DNA of 64,000 nt from an uncultured Lachnospiraceae bacterium (GTDB taxonomy: Bacteria; Bacillota; Clostridia; Lachnospirales; Lachnospiraceae), in the NCBI GenBank assembly GCA_902786205.1, contig CADABQ010000008.1:46655-110654 (forward strand), read 5' to 3'. Positions 34,495-42,764 of this stretch are shown here, in pieces; position 1 is the stretch's first letter, and the number at the start of each line of letters is the position of its first letter. The translations under genes and the position numbers were made by a program. The notes beneath the pieces are model-generated. The model was not told the origin of the DNA, did not search any database, and saw only the letters and a list, made by a program, of their open reading frames with translations.

Positions 34495-35487
34495 ATGTTA
34501 AACGATAAGACGATTTTAATTACGGGAGGAACAGGTTCATTTGGTAAAAAGTGCCTGAAGATGATTTTTGAGAGATATAATCCAAAAAAAGTGATTATTT
34601 ATTCAAGAGATGAATTTAAGCAATATAACATGAAAGCAGAGATGGCAGATCAGGTTGATATGAGCAGGGTACGTTTCTTTATCGGTGATGTTAGAGACAA
34701 GGAACGTTTGATGCGAGCTTTTCATGGCGTAGATTATGTAATTCATGCGGCAGCTATGAAGCAGGTGCCAACTTGTGAGTATAATCCAATGGAGGCGATT
34801 AAGACAAATATTCACGGGGCACAGAATGTAATTGATGCTGCTTTGGATAGAGGGGTAAAGAAGGTAGTAGCGTTATCTACAGATAAGGCTGTAAATCCAA
34901 TTAACTTGTATGGTGGAACGAAATTGGTTTCTGATAAATTATTTATTGCAGCCAACGCCTATACTGGTTTAAATGGAACGGTATTTTCTGTTGTTCGTTA
35001 CGGAAATGTTGCAGGAAGCCGTGGTTCGATTATTCCATTATTCCGTAGATTAGCAGAAGAAGGAAATAAGGAATTGCCAATTACAGATACTAGAATGACA
35101 CGTTTTTGGATTACTTTAGAGCAGGGAGTCGAGTTAGTATTTAAAGCCTTGGCAGAGGCAAAAGGTGGAGAGACATATATTTCTAAAATACCATCTTTTC
35201 ATATTATAGATTTGGCAGAGGCAATTTTGCCAGGATGTGGTATAAAAGAAATTGGTATTCGTGAAGGGGAAAAGCTTCATGAAGTAATGGTTACAAAAGA
35301 TGATTCCAGAAGTACATTTGAATATGATAAGCATTATATTGTATATCCAAATTTTGATTGGGTAGATTTGAAGAAGGCTGTATTGCCAGGAGGAAAATGT
35401 GTTGCGGACGGATTTGAATATAATTCAGGAACCAATGCAGAATGGCTGAATGTAGAGCAGTTGCGAGAAGCTTTAAAATTAGTATAG
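34495..35487 (+). CDS. pseB: UDP-N-acetylglucosamine 4,6-dehydratase (inverting)
   Basis: First enzyme of pseudaminic acid synthesis, turning UDP-GlcNAc into UDP-2-acetamido-2,6-dideoxy-beta-L-arabino-hexos-4-ulose. The 330-residue SDR has ILITGGTGSFGKKCLKMI for NADP binding and KKVIIYSRDEFKQYNM. The catalytic STDKAVNPINLYGGTK supplies the Thr-Asp-Lys and the Y-x3-K. Length and the SRDEFKQ segment fit the short soluble PseB/FlaA1 type. It has its own sigma-D promoter and AGGAAG before the ATG. Confidence 0.93.
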   Translation: MLNDKTILITGGTGSFGKKCLKMIFERYNPKKVIIYSRDEFKQYNMKAEMADQVDMSRVRFFIGDVRDKERLMRAFHGVDYVIHAAAMKQVPTCEYNPMEAIKTNIHGAQNVIDAALDRGVKKVVALSTDKAVNPINLYGGTKLVSDKLFIAANAYTGLNGTVFSVVRYGNVAGSRGSIIPLFRRLAEEGNKELPITDTRMTRFWITLEQGVELVFKALAEAKGGETYISKIPSFHIIDLAEAILPGCGIKEIGIREGEKLHEVMVTKDDSRSTFEYDKHYIVYPNFDWVDLKKAVLPGGKCVADGFEYNSGTNAEWLNVEQLREALKLV

Positions 35488-35604
35488 AGATGGCCGTTTG
35501 TAGTAACTAGAAGGAACGCTCTGAAGTACAGCGAAAATTAATGAAAAGGGTGTTAAAAGTTTGAAATAGGATTGTTTTATAAGAAATGCGAGGTGAGGAA
35601 AAAA

Positions 35605-36651
35605 TTGAGTACAATTCAAATAAAAGATCGAATAATTGGGAAAGGTTATCCTGCTTATATTATTGCAGAGATGTCAGCAAATCATGCAGGTGATTTAGAA
35701 TTGGCAAAGGAGATTATACGTGAAGCGAAAAAAAGCGGAGCGGATTGTGTAAAATTGCAGACTTACACTGCTGATACTCTGACGATTGATTGTAACAATT
35801 CTTATTTTCGAATTGAAGATGGAACTTGGCAGGGAGAAAATTTGTACCAATTATACCAAAAGGCATATACACCATGGGAATGGCAGAAGGAATTAAAGGA
35901 GGAGGCAGATAAAATTGGTATTGACATCTTTTCTACTCCATTTGATAAAAGTGCGGTAGATTTTTTGGAGCAGATTGATATGGAATTTTATAAAATAGCA
36001 TCCTTTGAGGTTGTGGACATACCTTTAATTCGTTATATTGCATCCAAAGGGAAGCCGATTATCATGTCGACGGGGATGGCGTCTTTAGGAGAGATAGAAG
36101 ACGCAGTCAGGGAAATTCGAGCACAGGGAAATGAACAAATTGCCTTATTAAAATGCTCCAGTGCATATCCGGCGATTACAGAGAATATGAATTTAAAGAC
36201 GTTAGTGAATATGGCAGAGACTTTTCAGGTTCCTACTGGTTTGTCGGATCATTCGATGGGGTCTCTTGGAGCTGTAGCAGCAGTAACATTGGGAGCTAAT
36301 ATAATAGAAAAGCATTTTTGTTTGAGCAGAAAGATTGATAACCCAGATTCTTCTTTTTCTATGGAGCCTGAGGAGTTTAAGCGGATGGTAGAAGATATTC
36401 GAATGGCAGAACAGGCAATAGGAACAGTCCGATATGGTGTATCAGAACAAGAGCAGGAAAATGTGAAGTTTCGGCGTTCGTTGTTCGTAGTGAAAGACAT
36501 AAAAAAAGGGGAAAAATTGACACAAGAAAACGTGAGAAGTATACGTCCTGGATATGGAATGGCACCTAAGCATTATGATGAAGTATTGGGAAAATGTGCG
36601 AATAGAGATATAAAGAGGGGAACGCCATTGCAATATGATTTATTTTATTAG
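35605..36651 (+). CDS. pseI: Pseudaminic acid synthase
   Basis: 348 residues. Condenses 2,4-diacetamido-2,4,6-trideoxy-L-altrose with phosphoenolpyruvate to give pseudaminic acid. The N-terminal TIM barrel (NeuB type) has IAEMSANHAGDLELAKEII and VKLQTYTADTL. It also has the Pse-type segment IEDGTWQGENLYQLYQ followed by AYTPWEW, which separates PseI from NeuB and LegI. The C-terminal 60 residues form the SAF/antifreeze domain (VVKDIKKGEKLTQENVRSIRPG). The start is a TTG at 35605 after GAGGTGAGG; the upstream in-frame TTG at 35572 has no ribosome site. Confidence 0.93.
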   Translation: MSTIQIKDRIIGKGYPAYIIAEMSANHAGDLELAKEIIREAKKSGADCVKLQTYTADTLTIDCNNSYFRIEDGTWQGENLYQLYQKAYTPWEWQKELKEEADKIGIDIFSTPFDKSAVDFLEQIDMEFYKIASFEVVDIPLIRYIASKGKPIIMSTGMASLGEIEDAVREIRAQGNEQIALLKCSSAYPAITENMNLKTLVNMAETFQVPTGLSDHSMGSLGAVAAVTLGANIIEKHFCLSRKIDNPDSSFSMEPEEFKRMVEDIRMAEQAIGTVRYGVSEQEQENVKFRRSLFVVKDIKKGEKLTQENVRSIRPGYGMAPKHYDEVLGKCANRDIKRGTPLQYDLFY

Positions 36652-36725
36652 AAGGATGTTTTCTATTAATGTTAGTTCAAAGGCTACTATTTTGTGATGA
36701 ACTTGCATGAAAGGTGAAGTAAAAT

Positions 36726-37214
36726 ATGGAAAAGATTTGGTTAAGACCGATGCAAATAGACGATATGGATTTGATTTATCAATGGGCAAATGAACCTGAG
36801 TGTAGAAAGAATTCTTTTCATATGGAAAAAATACCTTACGAAGATCATAAGAAATGGTTTCAAGCTAAGTTGATTTCTAAATATTGTGATATGTTTGTAG
36901 CTTGTAGAGAGAAAACACCAATTGGACAAATTAGATTGGAATATGAAGGAGACAAGGCACTTATTTCTTATAGTGTGACCAAGGAGGAAAGAGGAAGAGG
37001 GTATGGAGGAGTACTTCTCAAATTGGCAGAAGAAAAAGTCAGGGATAAGAAAATAAACATTCACGTATTGGAAGGATTGGTCAAGGAACATAATATTGCT
37101 TCTCAGAGAAAATTTGAGGAAATGGGATATGACAAGCAAAAAAAAGGTAGTTGTTTTTGCTACCAAAAAAGATTGGAAGTAAAAAATGAAAATATGGTTA
37201 GAATGTTGAAATGA
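36726..37214 (+). CDS. pseH: GNAT N-acetyltransferase, probable PseH
   Basis: 162 residues. Acetyl-CoA binding loop EERGRGYGGVLLKLAEE; N-terminal IWLRPMQIDDMDLIYQWANEPECRKNSF, seen as LRPMQIDDMDLIYQW then RKNSF, is typical of the PseH type that acetylates the 4-amino group of UDP-4-amino-4,6-dideoxy-L-AltNAc. Position between pseI and pseF supports it. The end overlaps the untranslated start region of pseF. A general GNAT cannot be excluded by sequence alone. Confidence 0.8.
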   Translation: MEKIWLRPMQIDDMDLIYQWANEPECRKNSFHMEKIPYEDHKKWFQAKLISKYCDMFVACREKTPIGQIRLEYEGDKALISYSVTKEERGRGYGGVLLKLAEEKVRDKKINIHVLEGLVKEHNIASQRKFEEMGYDKQKKGSCFCYQKRLEVKNENMVRMLK

Positions 37215-37273
37215 AAACTAGTAGGATGAACGATGGTAGAAATATACTATTTAAAATTAGGAGGGGAATTACC

Positions 37274-37984
37274 ATGAGTACAGTTGCAATCATCACAGCT
37301 AGAGGAGGAAGTAAGAGAATTCCGAGAAAAAATGTGAAAGATTTTTTAGGAAAACCTATTTTGGTATATTCAATTGAAGCTGCAATAAATTCAGGCGTAT
37401 TTGATGAAGTTATGGTGTCTACAGAAGATGAGGAAATTGCAGAAATTGCGAAAAAAGCAGGTGCAAAGGTACCGTTTATGCGAAGTGCAGAGACTTCAGG
37501 TGATTTTTGCAGTACCTATGATGTATTAAAAGAGGTATTAGATGATTATCAAAAACAGGGAAAAAAGTTCGATATGGCATGTTGTATTTATCCGACAGCT
37601 CCTTTTGTTACAGGAGAAAGATTGAAAGAGGCAATGGATTTATTGCAGCAGAAGGGAGCAGATACAGTATACCCGGTAGTTCGTTTTAGTTTTCCACCGC
37701 AAAGGGCTGTAATAAAAGATGAAAATGGATATATGCAGTTTCGTTGGCCAGAATATGCATTGACACGATCTCAGGATTTACAACCTTTCTATCATGATGC
37801 AGGGCAATTTTATGGATTTTTAGTATCAAGTTTTTATGAGCAGGGAAAATTGATTATGGACAAGACAGTTCCAATCGAATTGGATGAAATGGAAGTTCAA
37901 GATATTGATAATTTGGAAGATTGGAAAATTGCAGAGGTAAAATATGCAGTTTGTCATGGAATAGATTTACATAAGAATAGTTAA
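37274..37984 (+). CDS. pseF: Pseudaminic acid cytidylyltransferase
   Basis: 236 residues. Activates pseudaminic acid to CMP-Pse, the donor for the Maf transferase. Begins VAIITARGGSKRIPRKNVKD, the NeuA/PseF signature; IYPTAPFVTGERL and VIKDENGYMQFRWPEYALTR, with HDAGQFYGF, are PseF-like. AGGAGGGG lies 10 nt before the ATG at 37274; the frame open from 37211 overlaps pseH and lacks a ribosome site. Confidence 0.92.
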   Translation: MSTVAIITARGGSKRIPRKNVKDFLGKPILVYSIEAAINSGVFDEVMVSTEDEEIAEIAKKAGAKVPFMRSAETSGDFCSTYDVLKEVLDDYQKQGKKFDMACCIYPTAPFVTGERLKEAMDLLQQKGADTVYPVVRFSFPPQRAVIKDENGYMQFRWPEYALTRSQDLQPFYHDAGQFYGFLVSSFYEQGKLIMDKTVPIELDEMEVQDIDNLEDWKIAEVKYAVCHGIDLHKNS

Positions 37985-37985
37985 G

Positions 37986-38030
37986 TAAAGAGGCTGTGGC
38001 AAGAGAGTGTCATGGTCTTTCATTTTTTTA
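37986..38030 (+). terminator. Possible weak terminator between pseF and pseG
   Basis: An imperfect hairpin (AAAGAGGCTGTGGC with GTGTCATGGTCTTT) precedes CATTTTTTT. Pairing needs several G-U or mismatched positions, so it may only attenuate transcription into pseG. Confidence 0.35.
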
Positions 38031-38091
38031 ACTTGGACAACAAATTTTAATCTGCAAAGTCGATGGGATGTATATAGGAAAGGAGAATAAT

Positions 38092-39177
38092 GTGGAAAAA
38101 ACAGTTTTATTTCTTGCACATGGTGGAAAATCTGTTGGCATGGGGCACGTGATTCGTTGCTGTTCTCTGGCAGATGCATTTCGTTTGGCAAGCTGGAAGG
38201 TTTTCTTTTACAGCAAATTGGAAATCGGTCAACAATATATAAAAGAACAGTCTTTTTCGGTCTTTCCAGCAGTTGCACAGAAGGAAAGTTGTGCAGAGGA
38301 GTTTTCTTATGGAACAGAAGAAGAATTGAGAAAGGATTGCGAAGCAATTAAAAAGCTTTGTTTTAAGCTTCATCCAGACGTAATCATAGCAGACAGTTAC
38401 AATGTTACGGACTGGTATTTTAAAGAACTAAGAAAGCAGACAAAATGCCTTGTTTATATTGATGATGTGATGGCATTTCCCTATGATGTAGATGTTGTAA
38501 TCAATCAAAATATATTTGCCAAAAGAAAGGATTATACCGCACTACATTCCAAACAGTTGTTTTTGCTTGGTACAGCCTATAGTTTGATTCGGGATGAATT
38601 TTGTCATTTACCGAAACGAACTATTCATGAAGAAATAAGAAATGTTATGATTACCACAGGTGCAGCGGACCCTCATAATGTAACCTTAGATATATTGCAA
38701 TTATGTAACAGGTTAGAGGGCGAGATAAGTTTTCATGTGGTGGTAGGAAATGCGTTTTCACATAGAGAAGCTTTGGTGGAATATGCAGAAAAGCATAAGG
38801 AAGTGGTGTTATATGAGCAACCATCCAAAATGTCCGCTATTATGTTAAAATGCGATGTGGCGGTTTCGGCAGGAGGTAGTACCTTGTATGAACTGGCTGC
38901 CTGCGGGACCCCAGCAATGGCTTTTTTGTATGCGGAAAACCAACGCCAAATTGTAGAAGAGTTAGAACGACAGGGAAACGTTTTAAGTTTAGGTTTCTAT
39001 GATAACATGGCAGAAAACTTTATGAAAAAGTGGGAAGAAATGAAAGTGTATTCCAGACGAAAAGAAATGAGTTGCCAGATGCAGAAGCTGATAGATGGAA
39101 AAGGAAAACTGCGGATTATAGAGGTGATGGAAGAGTTTTTAAATGATGAAACATACTGTCAAGGCGATAATATGTGA
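38092..39177 (+). CDS. pseG: UDP-2,4-diacetamido-2,4,6-trideoxy-beta-L-altropyranose hydrolase
   Basis: 361 residues. Removes UDP to give the free sugar that PseI condenses with PEP. GT-B fold like MurG: N-terminal VGMGHVIRCCSLADAF (the G.GH.xRC motif with the catalytic His), then VIADSYNVTDWYF. The C-terminal half has SAGGSTLYELAACGTPAMAF, the UDP-binding loop. I use the GTG at 38092 because AAAGGAG ends 6 nt before it; the ATG at 38068 precedes the ribosome site. It ends the contiguous pse group. Confidence 0.9.
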   Translation: MEKTVLFLAHGGKSVGMGHVIRCCSLADAFRLASWKVFFYSKLEIGQQYIKEQSFSVFPAVAQKESCAEEFSYGTEEELRKDCEAIKKLCFKLHPDVIIADSYNVTDWYFKELRKQTKCLVYIDDVMAFPYDVDVVINQNIFAKRKDYTALHSKQLFLLGTAYSLIRDEFCHLPKRTIHEEIRNVMITTGAADPHNVTLDILQLCNRLEGEISFHVVVGNAFSHREALVEYAEKHKEVVLYEQPSKMSAIMLKCDVAVSAGGSTLYELAACGTPAMAFLYAENQRQIVEELERQGNVLSLGFYDNMAENFMKKWEEMKVYSRRKEMSCQMQKLIDGKGKLRIIEVMEEFLNDETYCQGDNM

Positions 39178-39298
39178 AAACCATTTTGATATGTGTCATA
39201 TGAGATATAGGGTTTGAACCAGACCTTTTTGCAAGAGTACTCGCATTCAAGTGGCAGTGAGGATTCTTGAACTTTTATAAATATTTTTTGGGGTGATA

Positions 39299-39380
39299 CA
39301 TATCATAAAGGAAGAAAGTCTTGCATTCATAGGTTTTAGGTGATACATTGATTATAGGCTGTAAGAAAATTACAGTCAGA
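39299..39380 (+). promoter_or_regulatory. Shared promoter/leader of ATPase pair 1
   Basis: A conserved block (CATATCATAAAGGAAGAAAG) precedes TTGCAT (39321-39326), a 17-bp spacer ending TGA, and TACATT (39344-39349). A small hairpin CTGTAA-GAAAA-TTACAG follows (about 39359-39374). The same order occurs before ATPase pair 2 at 44517-44602 with a differently composed but still paired hairpin. A TGATACATATCA dyad overlaps the upstream block. The stretch 39178-39298 holds nothing I can identify. Confidence 0.65.
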
Positions 39381-39409
39381 AGGATCTTAACTTTTATATG
39401 AGCAAGTAG

Positions 39410-39596
39410 GTAACAGTTCAGCTGAGGACATTCATAAAGTGCCAGAATATATAAATTAACTAAAAATATTCTTTTTGGCTGGACACTTTATTCATGTCAG
39501 GCGTTAGCCTGATAGAAATGATTGTGGAAATTGCACTTAGCCTGCCAGCAGTCATGTGCAATTTCCACAATCATTTCTGCCCGGCTGAACTGTTAC
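39410..39596 (+). mobile_element. MITE-like element, complete, 187 bp, 8-bp target duplication
   Basis: Terminal repeats GTAACAGTTCAGCTG (39410-39424) and its near-complement CGGCTGAACTGTTAC (39582-39596) are flanked by GCAAGTAG at 39402-39409 and 39597-39604, an exact 8-bp target duplication. A perfect 23-bp stem (39514-39536 with 39556-39578) surrounds a 19-nt loop. The left half shares ATTCATAAAGTGCCAG and GGCTGGACA blocks with the other copies. It is inserted between the promoter at 39321 and the ATPase gene at 39652, so it lies in that gene's 5' leader. Confidence 0.88.
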
Positions 39597-39651
39597 GCAA
39601 GTAGCAAAGTAAGTTGCGAATATTATTGACAGAGTTGGAATAGGAGAAAAA

Positions 39652-40938
39652 ATGCAAAAAATTAAAATTTTTAGATTAGGACCTATTAAGGATTGCGAGG
39701 CTGATATTAGTAACTTTATGATTTTAACAGGACCACAAGCATCGGGCAAAAGCACATTGGCAAAAAGTATTTTTTTCTTTAAGAACGTAAAAAATATATT
39801 GTTCGAGCAAATAAAAAGAAAACATCTGATGAATGGTGTTTCAGATGTTATTTCAATGTCCTGTGAAAAAAGAATGCTTAGAGAAATTAGAGCAATTTTT
39901 TTGCAGACTTTTGGAACAACATGGTGTATGGATAATGAAATGAAGTTGCAATATTTTTATGGTGACGAAAAGTGGATTAAAATTTCCTTGAAACCTGATC
40001 CATTAAGGCCAAATTATATTTGGATTGATATGAGTCCGGATATCAAAAGATTTTTAAATAATATAGAGAATTATAAAGAAAGGGAAGAGTGGGGACTTAG
40101 AGAACAAAGTTTAAGAAATACAATTGATTCTTTTTTTGAAGATGAAATGGAAATTGTATATATTCCTGCTGGCAGGAGTTTAATTACATTATTTAGTGAT
40201 CAATTGAATTATGTATATGGTTCAATGGATGATATGCAAAAAAGAAACTTAGATTATTGTACACAAAATTATTTAGAGAGAATTTTACGCTTGAAGACTG
40301 TATTTACAAGTAGTTATACACAGATGATTATGAATCAAATTCAACTGACAGATAAGAGAATGGAACGTGCTTTTTTAGAGGAAATGGTTGTATTAATGCA
40401 ACAGATACTCAAAGGAGAGTATGTGAATGTTCGAGGCGAGGAAAGACTACAAGTTTCGGGGGAAAGATATGTAAAAATAAATTTTGCATCCTCTGGTCAA
40501 CAGGAAGTGGTATGGATATTGAATGTTCTTTTTTATTATCTATTAAATCAGAAAAAGGCATATTTTATTATTGAAGAACCTGAGTCACATTTATTTCCAG
40601 ATGCACAAAAGAAAATTGCTCAATTTATTTCCGCTGCGAAGAAAGGTGGAAATAAAGTGCTAGTTACAACACACAGTCCGTATATTTTAGGGGAAATGAA
40701 TAATTTGCTTTATGCCAATCGAATTTCAAAATCGGTGGATAGAGCAAAATTAAAGAAAATTATTAAGGAAAATCAATGGATAGAGTTTGAACAGTTTGCT
40801 GCCTACTATTTGGAAGCAGGGAAAGCATCTAATTGTGTGGATGATGAATTCCAATCCATTGAAAATGAAATTATTGATGGAGCGTCAGATGATATAAATA
40901 AAGAATTTTCTGAAATGCTTTCTTTAGAAGAGGAGTGA
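39652..40938 (+). CDS. AAA/ABC-type ATPase of a two-gene accessory module
   Basis: 428 residues. Walker A GPQASGKST near residue 28; a helical insertion; ABC-like signature ASSGQQEV near 280; Walker B FIIEEPESHLFPDAQ; a switch histidine in TTHSPYIL. This is the architecture of OLD/AAA_15-AAA_21-type ATPases used in many phage-defence and toxin modules. The next gene, 7 nt on, encodes a PD-(D/E)xK-like protein. The pair interrupts the pse cluster between pseG and pseC, so it is probably acquired. A GAGAAAA-rich leader precedes the ATG, weak as a ribosome site. Defence function is inference. Confidence 0.75.
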   Translation: MQKIKIFRLGPIKDCEADISNFMILTGPQASGKSTLAKSIFFFKNVKNILFEQIKRKHLMNGVSDVISMSCEKRMLREIRAIFLQTFGTTWCMDNEMKLQYFYGDEKWIKISLKPDPLRPNYIWIDMSPDIKRFLNNIENYKEREEWGLREQSLRNTIDSFFEDEMEIVYIPAGRSLITLFSDQLNYVYGSMDDMQKRNLDYCTQNYLERILRLKTVFTSSYTQMIMNQIQLTDKRMERAFLEEMVVLMQQILKGEYVNVRGEERLQVSGERYVKINFASSGQQEVVWILNVLFYYLLNQKKAYFIIEEPESHLFPDAQKKIAQFISAAKKGGNKVLVTTHSPYILGEMNNLLYANRISKSVDRAKLKKIIKENQWIEFEQFAAYYLEAGKASNCVDDEFQSIENEIIDGASDDINKEFSEMLSLEEE

Positions 40939-40945
40939 AAGAGTT

Positions 40946-41371
40946 ATGTTGCTGACAGATGATAAATCCAAATGTGGAGAATATCAAAAAATTATTGTAT
41001 CAAGGGATACTGGAAATAAGCGTGAACATAGAGCAATTAATTCAAATGGAAAGCATAAGGTACGTCAATATAAATTAGATGGAGATATTGTGAAGCAAAG
41101 GAAATGTTGTGATTTTCTTGTACTTAATGACAGTGTAAAAAAAGCATATTATATAGAGCTTAAGGGAGAAAATATTGATGAAGCGATTCCACAATTAGAA
41201 TCAGCAGTACAAATATGTAGCCAAGAATTGCGACAATATGATGTCTTTTATCGAATTGTGTGCAGTAAAATACGAACACACAAGATTAATAGTAATAAGT
41301 TTCGAAAATTTCAGGCAAAAGTTGGAAGAAAATTGCAATATAGTTCTGTTAGAATGGAAGAAAATATTTGA
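40946..41371 (+). CDS. PD-(D/E)xK nuclease-like partner protein
   Basis: 141 residues. A restriction-endonuclease-like core is visible: CCDFLVLND (acidic residue) followed after a strand by YYIELKGENIDEA, fitting D-x(n)-E-x-K. Basic surroundings (QRK, RTHKINSNKFRKFQ) suggest nucleic-acid contact. GAGGAGTGAAAG at the end of the ATPase gene provides the ribosome site. Such small nucleases next to an ATPase suggest an effector gated by the ATPase. I do not recognise the exact family. Confidence 0.6.
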   Translation: MLLTDDKSKCGEYQKIIVSRDTGNKREHRAINSNGKHKVRQYKLDGDIVKQRKCCDFLVLNDSVKKAYYIELKGENIDEAIPQLESAVQICSQELRQYDVFYRIVCSKIRTHKINSNKFRKFQAKVGRKLQYSSVRMEENI

Positions 41372-41428
41372 GTGAATAAAATCTAGGAGCAATTTTTGTT
41401 TTACAACCAAAAGAGAGGAAGGATAGAA

Positions 41429-42622
41429 GTGGAACAATTAGCAATCAACGGAGGAAATCCAGTAAGAAAGTCAAAACTTTTTTATGGACATCAATATATT
41501 GATGATGCAGATGTACAGGCAGTGGTAGAAGTTTTAAAAAGTGACTATCTGACCTGTGGACCAAAGATTACAGAGTTAGAACAAAAGTTGTGTGAAATAA
41601 CGGGAGCAAAATATGCGGTAGTATGTAGCAATGGAACAGCAGCATTACATATAGCCTGTCAGGCAGCAGGAGTAGGAGAGCAGGACGAAGTGATTACTAC
41701 TCCAATTACATTTGCCGCTTCGGCAAATTGCGCTCTTTATTGTGGAGCAAAGCCAGTGTTTGCAGATATTGATCCAAACACTTATAATATATCTCCGAAA
41801 TCAGTAGAAGAAAAAATAGGAGAGAAAACAAAAGCTGTTGTAGCAGTTGATTTTACTGGACAGGCAGTGGAATTGGAAGAATTGCAAAACATTTGCCAAA
41901 AGAACAAGTTGGTATTGATTGAGGATGGCGCACACTCAATTGGAACAAAATACAATGGAAAGGCAGTTGGTTCCATCGCAGATATGACAACCTTTAGTTT
42001 CCATCCAGTGAAAACTGTTACTGGAGGAGAAGGTGGGGCGGTATTGACGAACAATGAGCAATACTATAAGAAGTTATTATTATATCGTGCGCATGGAATT
42101 ACCAGAGACCCAGAACTTTTAGAAAGAGAAAGCCATGGAAGTTGGTATTATGAGCAGATTGATTTGGGAATGAACTATCGTATGACGGACATACAGGCGG
42201 CTTTGATTTTAAGTCAGTTGGATAAGCTTTCTGCATTTTCGAAACGTAGGAAGGAAATTGTAGAGAGATACAATCAGGCATTTTCTGAAATACCAGAATT
42301 GTTTGTACAACAGGAGATACCAGAATCGGATACGACCAGACATTTGTATATATTGCGTTTAAAGTTAGAAACTTTAACCTGTAGTCGTAGAGAATTTTTT
42401 GAAGCAATGGCTGCCGAAGGAATTTGCTGTAATGTACATTATATTCCGGTATATTATCATCCATATTATGAAAAAATGGGATATCAAAAAGGGTTGTGTC
42501 CACAAGCAGAAAAATTGTATGAAGAAATCATGAGCCTACCATTGTATTATGCAATGTCAGATGGGGATGTGGAAGATGTGATCCATGCAGTGAAAAAGGT
42601 TGTGGAGTATTATAGAAAATAA
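41429..42622 (+). CDS. pseC: UDP-4-amino-4,6-dideoxy-N-acetyl-beta-L-altrosamine transaminase
   Basis: 397-residue PLP enzyme, second step of pseudaminic acid synthesis. EQLAINGGNPVRKSKLFYGHQ opens it in two conserved parts; LKSDYLTCGPKITELE and YAVVCSNGTAALH follow. The PLP lysine is in SFHPVKTVTGGEGG; MNYRMTDIQAAL and the C-terminal NVHYIPVYYHPYY are PseC-typical. I choose the GTG at 41429 after GAGAGGAAGG; the TTG at 41396 has no ribosome site. It is separated from pseB by 5.9 kb, including the ATPase/nuclease pair, whereas pseB and pseC are usually adjacent. Confidence 0.92.
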   Translation: MEQLAINGGNPVRKSKLFYGHQYIDDADVQAVVEVLKSDYLTCGPKITELEQKLCEITGAKYAVVCSNGTAALHIACQAAGVGEQDEVITTPITFAASANCALYCGAKPVFADIDPNTYNISPKSVEEKIGEKTKAVVAVDFTGQAVELEELQNICQKNKLVLIEDGAHSIGTKYNGKAVGSIADMTTFSFHPVKTVTGGEGGAVLTNNEQYYKKLLLYRAHGITRDPELLERESHGSWYYEQIDLGMNYRMTDIQAALILSQLDKLSAFSKRRKEIVERYNQAFSEIPELFVQQEIPESDTTRHLYILRLKLETLTCSRREFFEAMAAEGICCNVHYIPVYYHPYYEKMGYQKGLCPQAEKLYEEIMSLPLYYAMSDGDVEDVIHAVKKVVEYYRK

Positions 42623-42703
42623 TATAAAGATGCCAAGGGTAAAAAACAAAAATCTTGATGCACTTACAACGGAACAATCCGTAAGTCATATTTGACCTTG
42701 ACA

Positions 42704-42748
42704 CCATAAAAATAAGCCAGGAAAGTTCTTCCTGGCTTATTTTTATGG
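42704..42748. terminator. Bidirectional terminator
   Basis: A perfect 20-bp stem (42704-42723 with 42729-42748) around AGTTC has A-runs on one side and T-runs on the other. It ends both pseC (plus) and the convergent ATPase gene (minus). Confidence 0.9.
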
Positions 42749-42764
42749 TGAAGATTAAGAGTGG

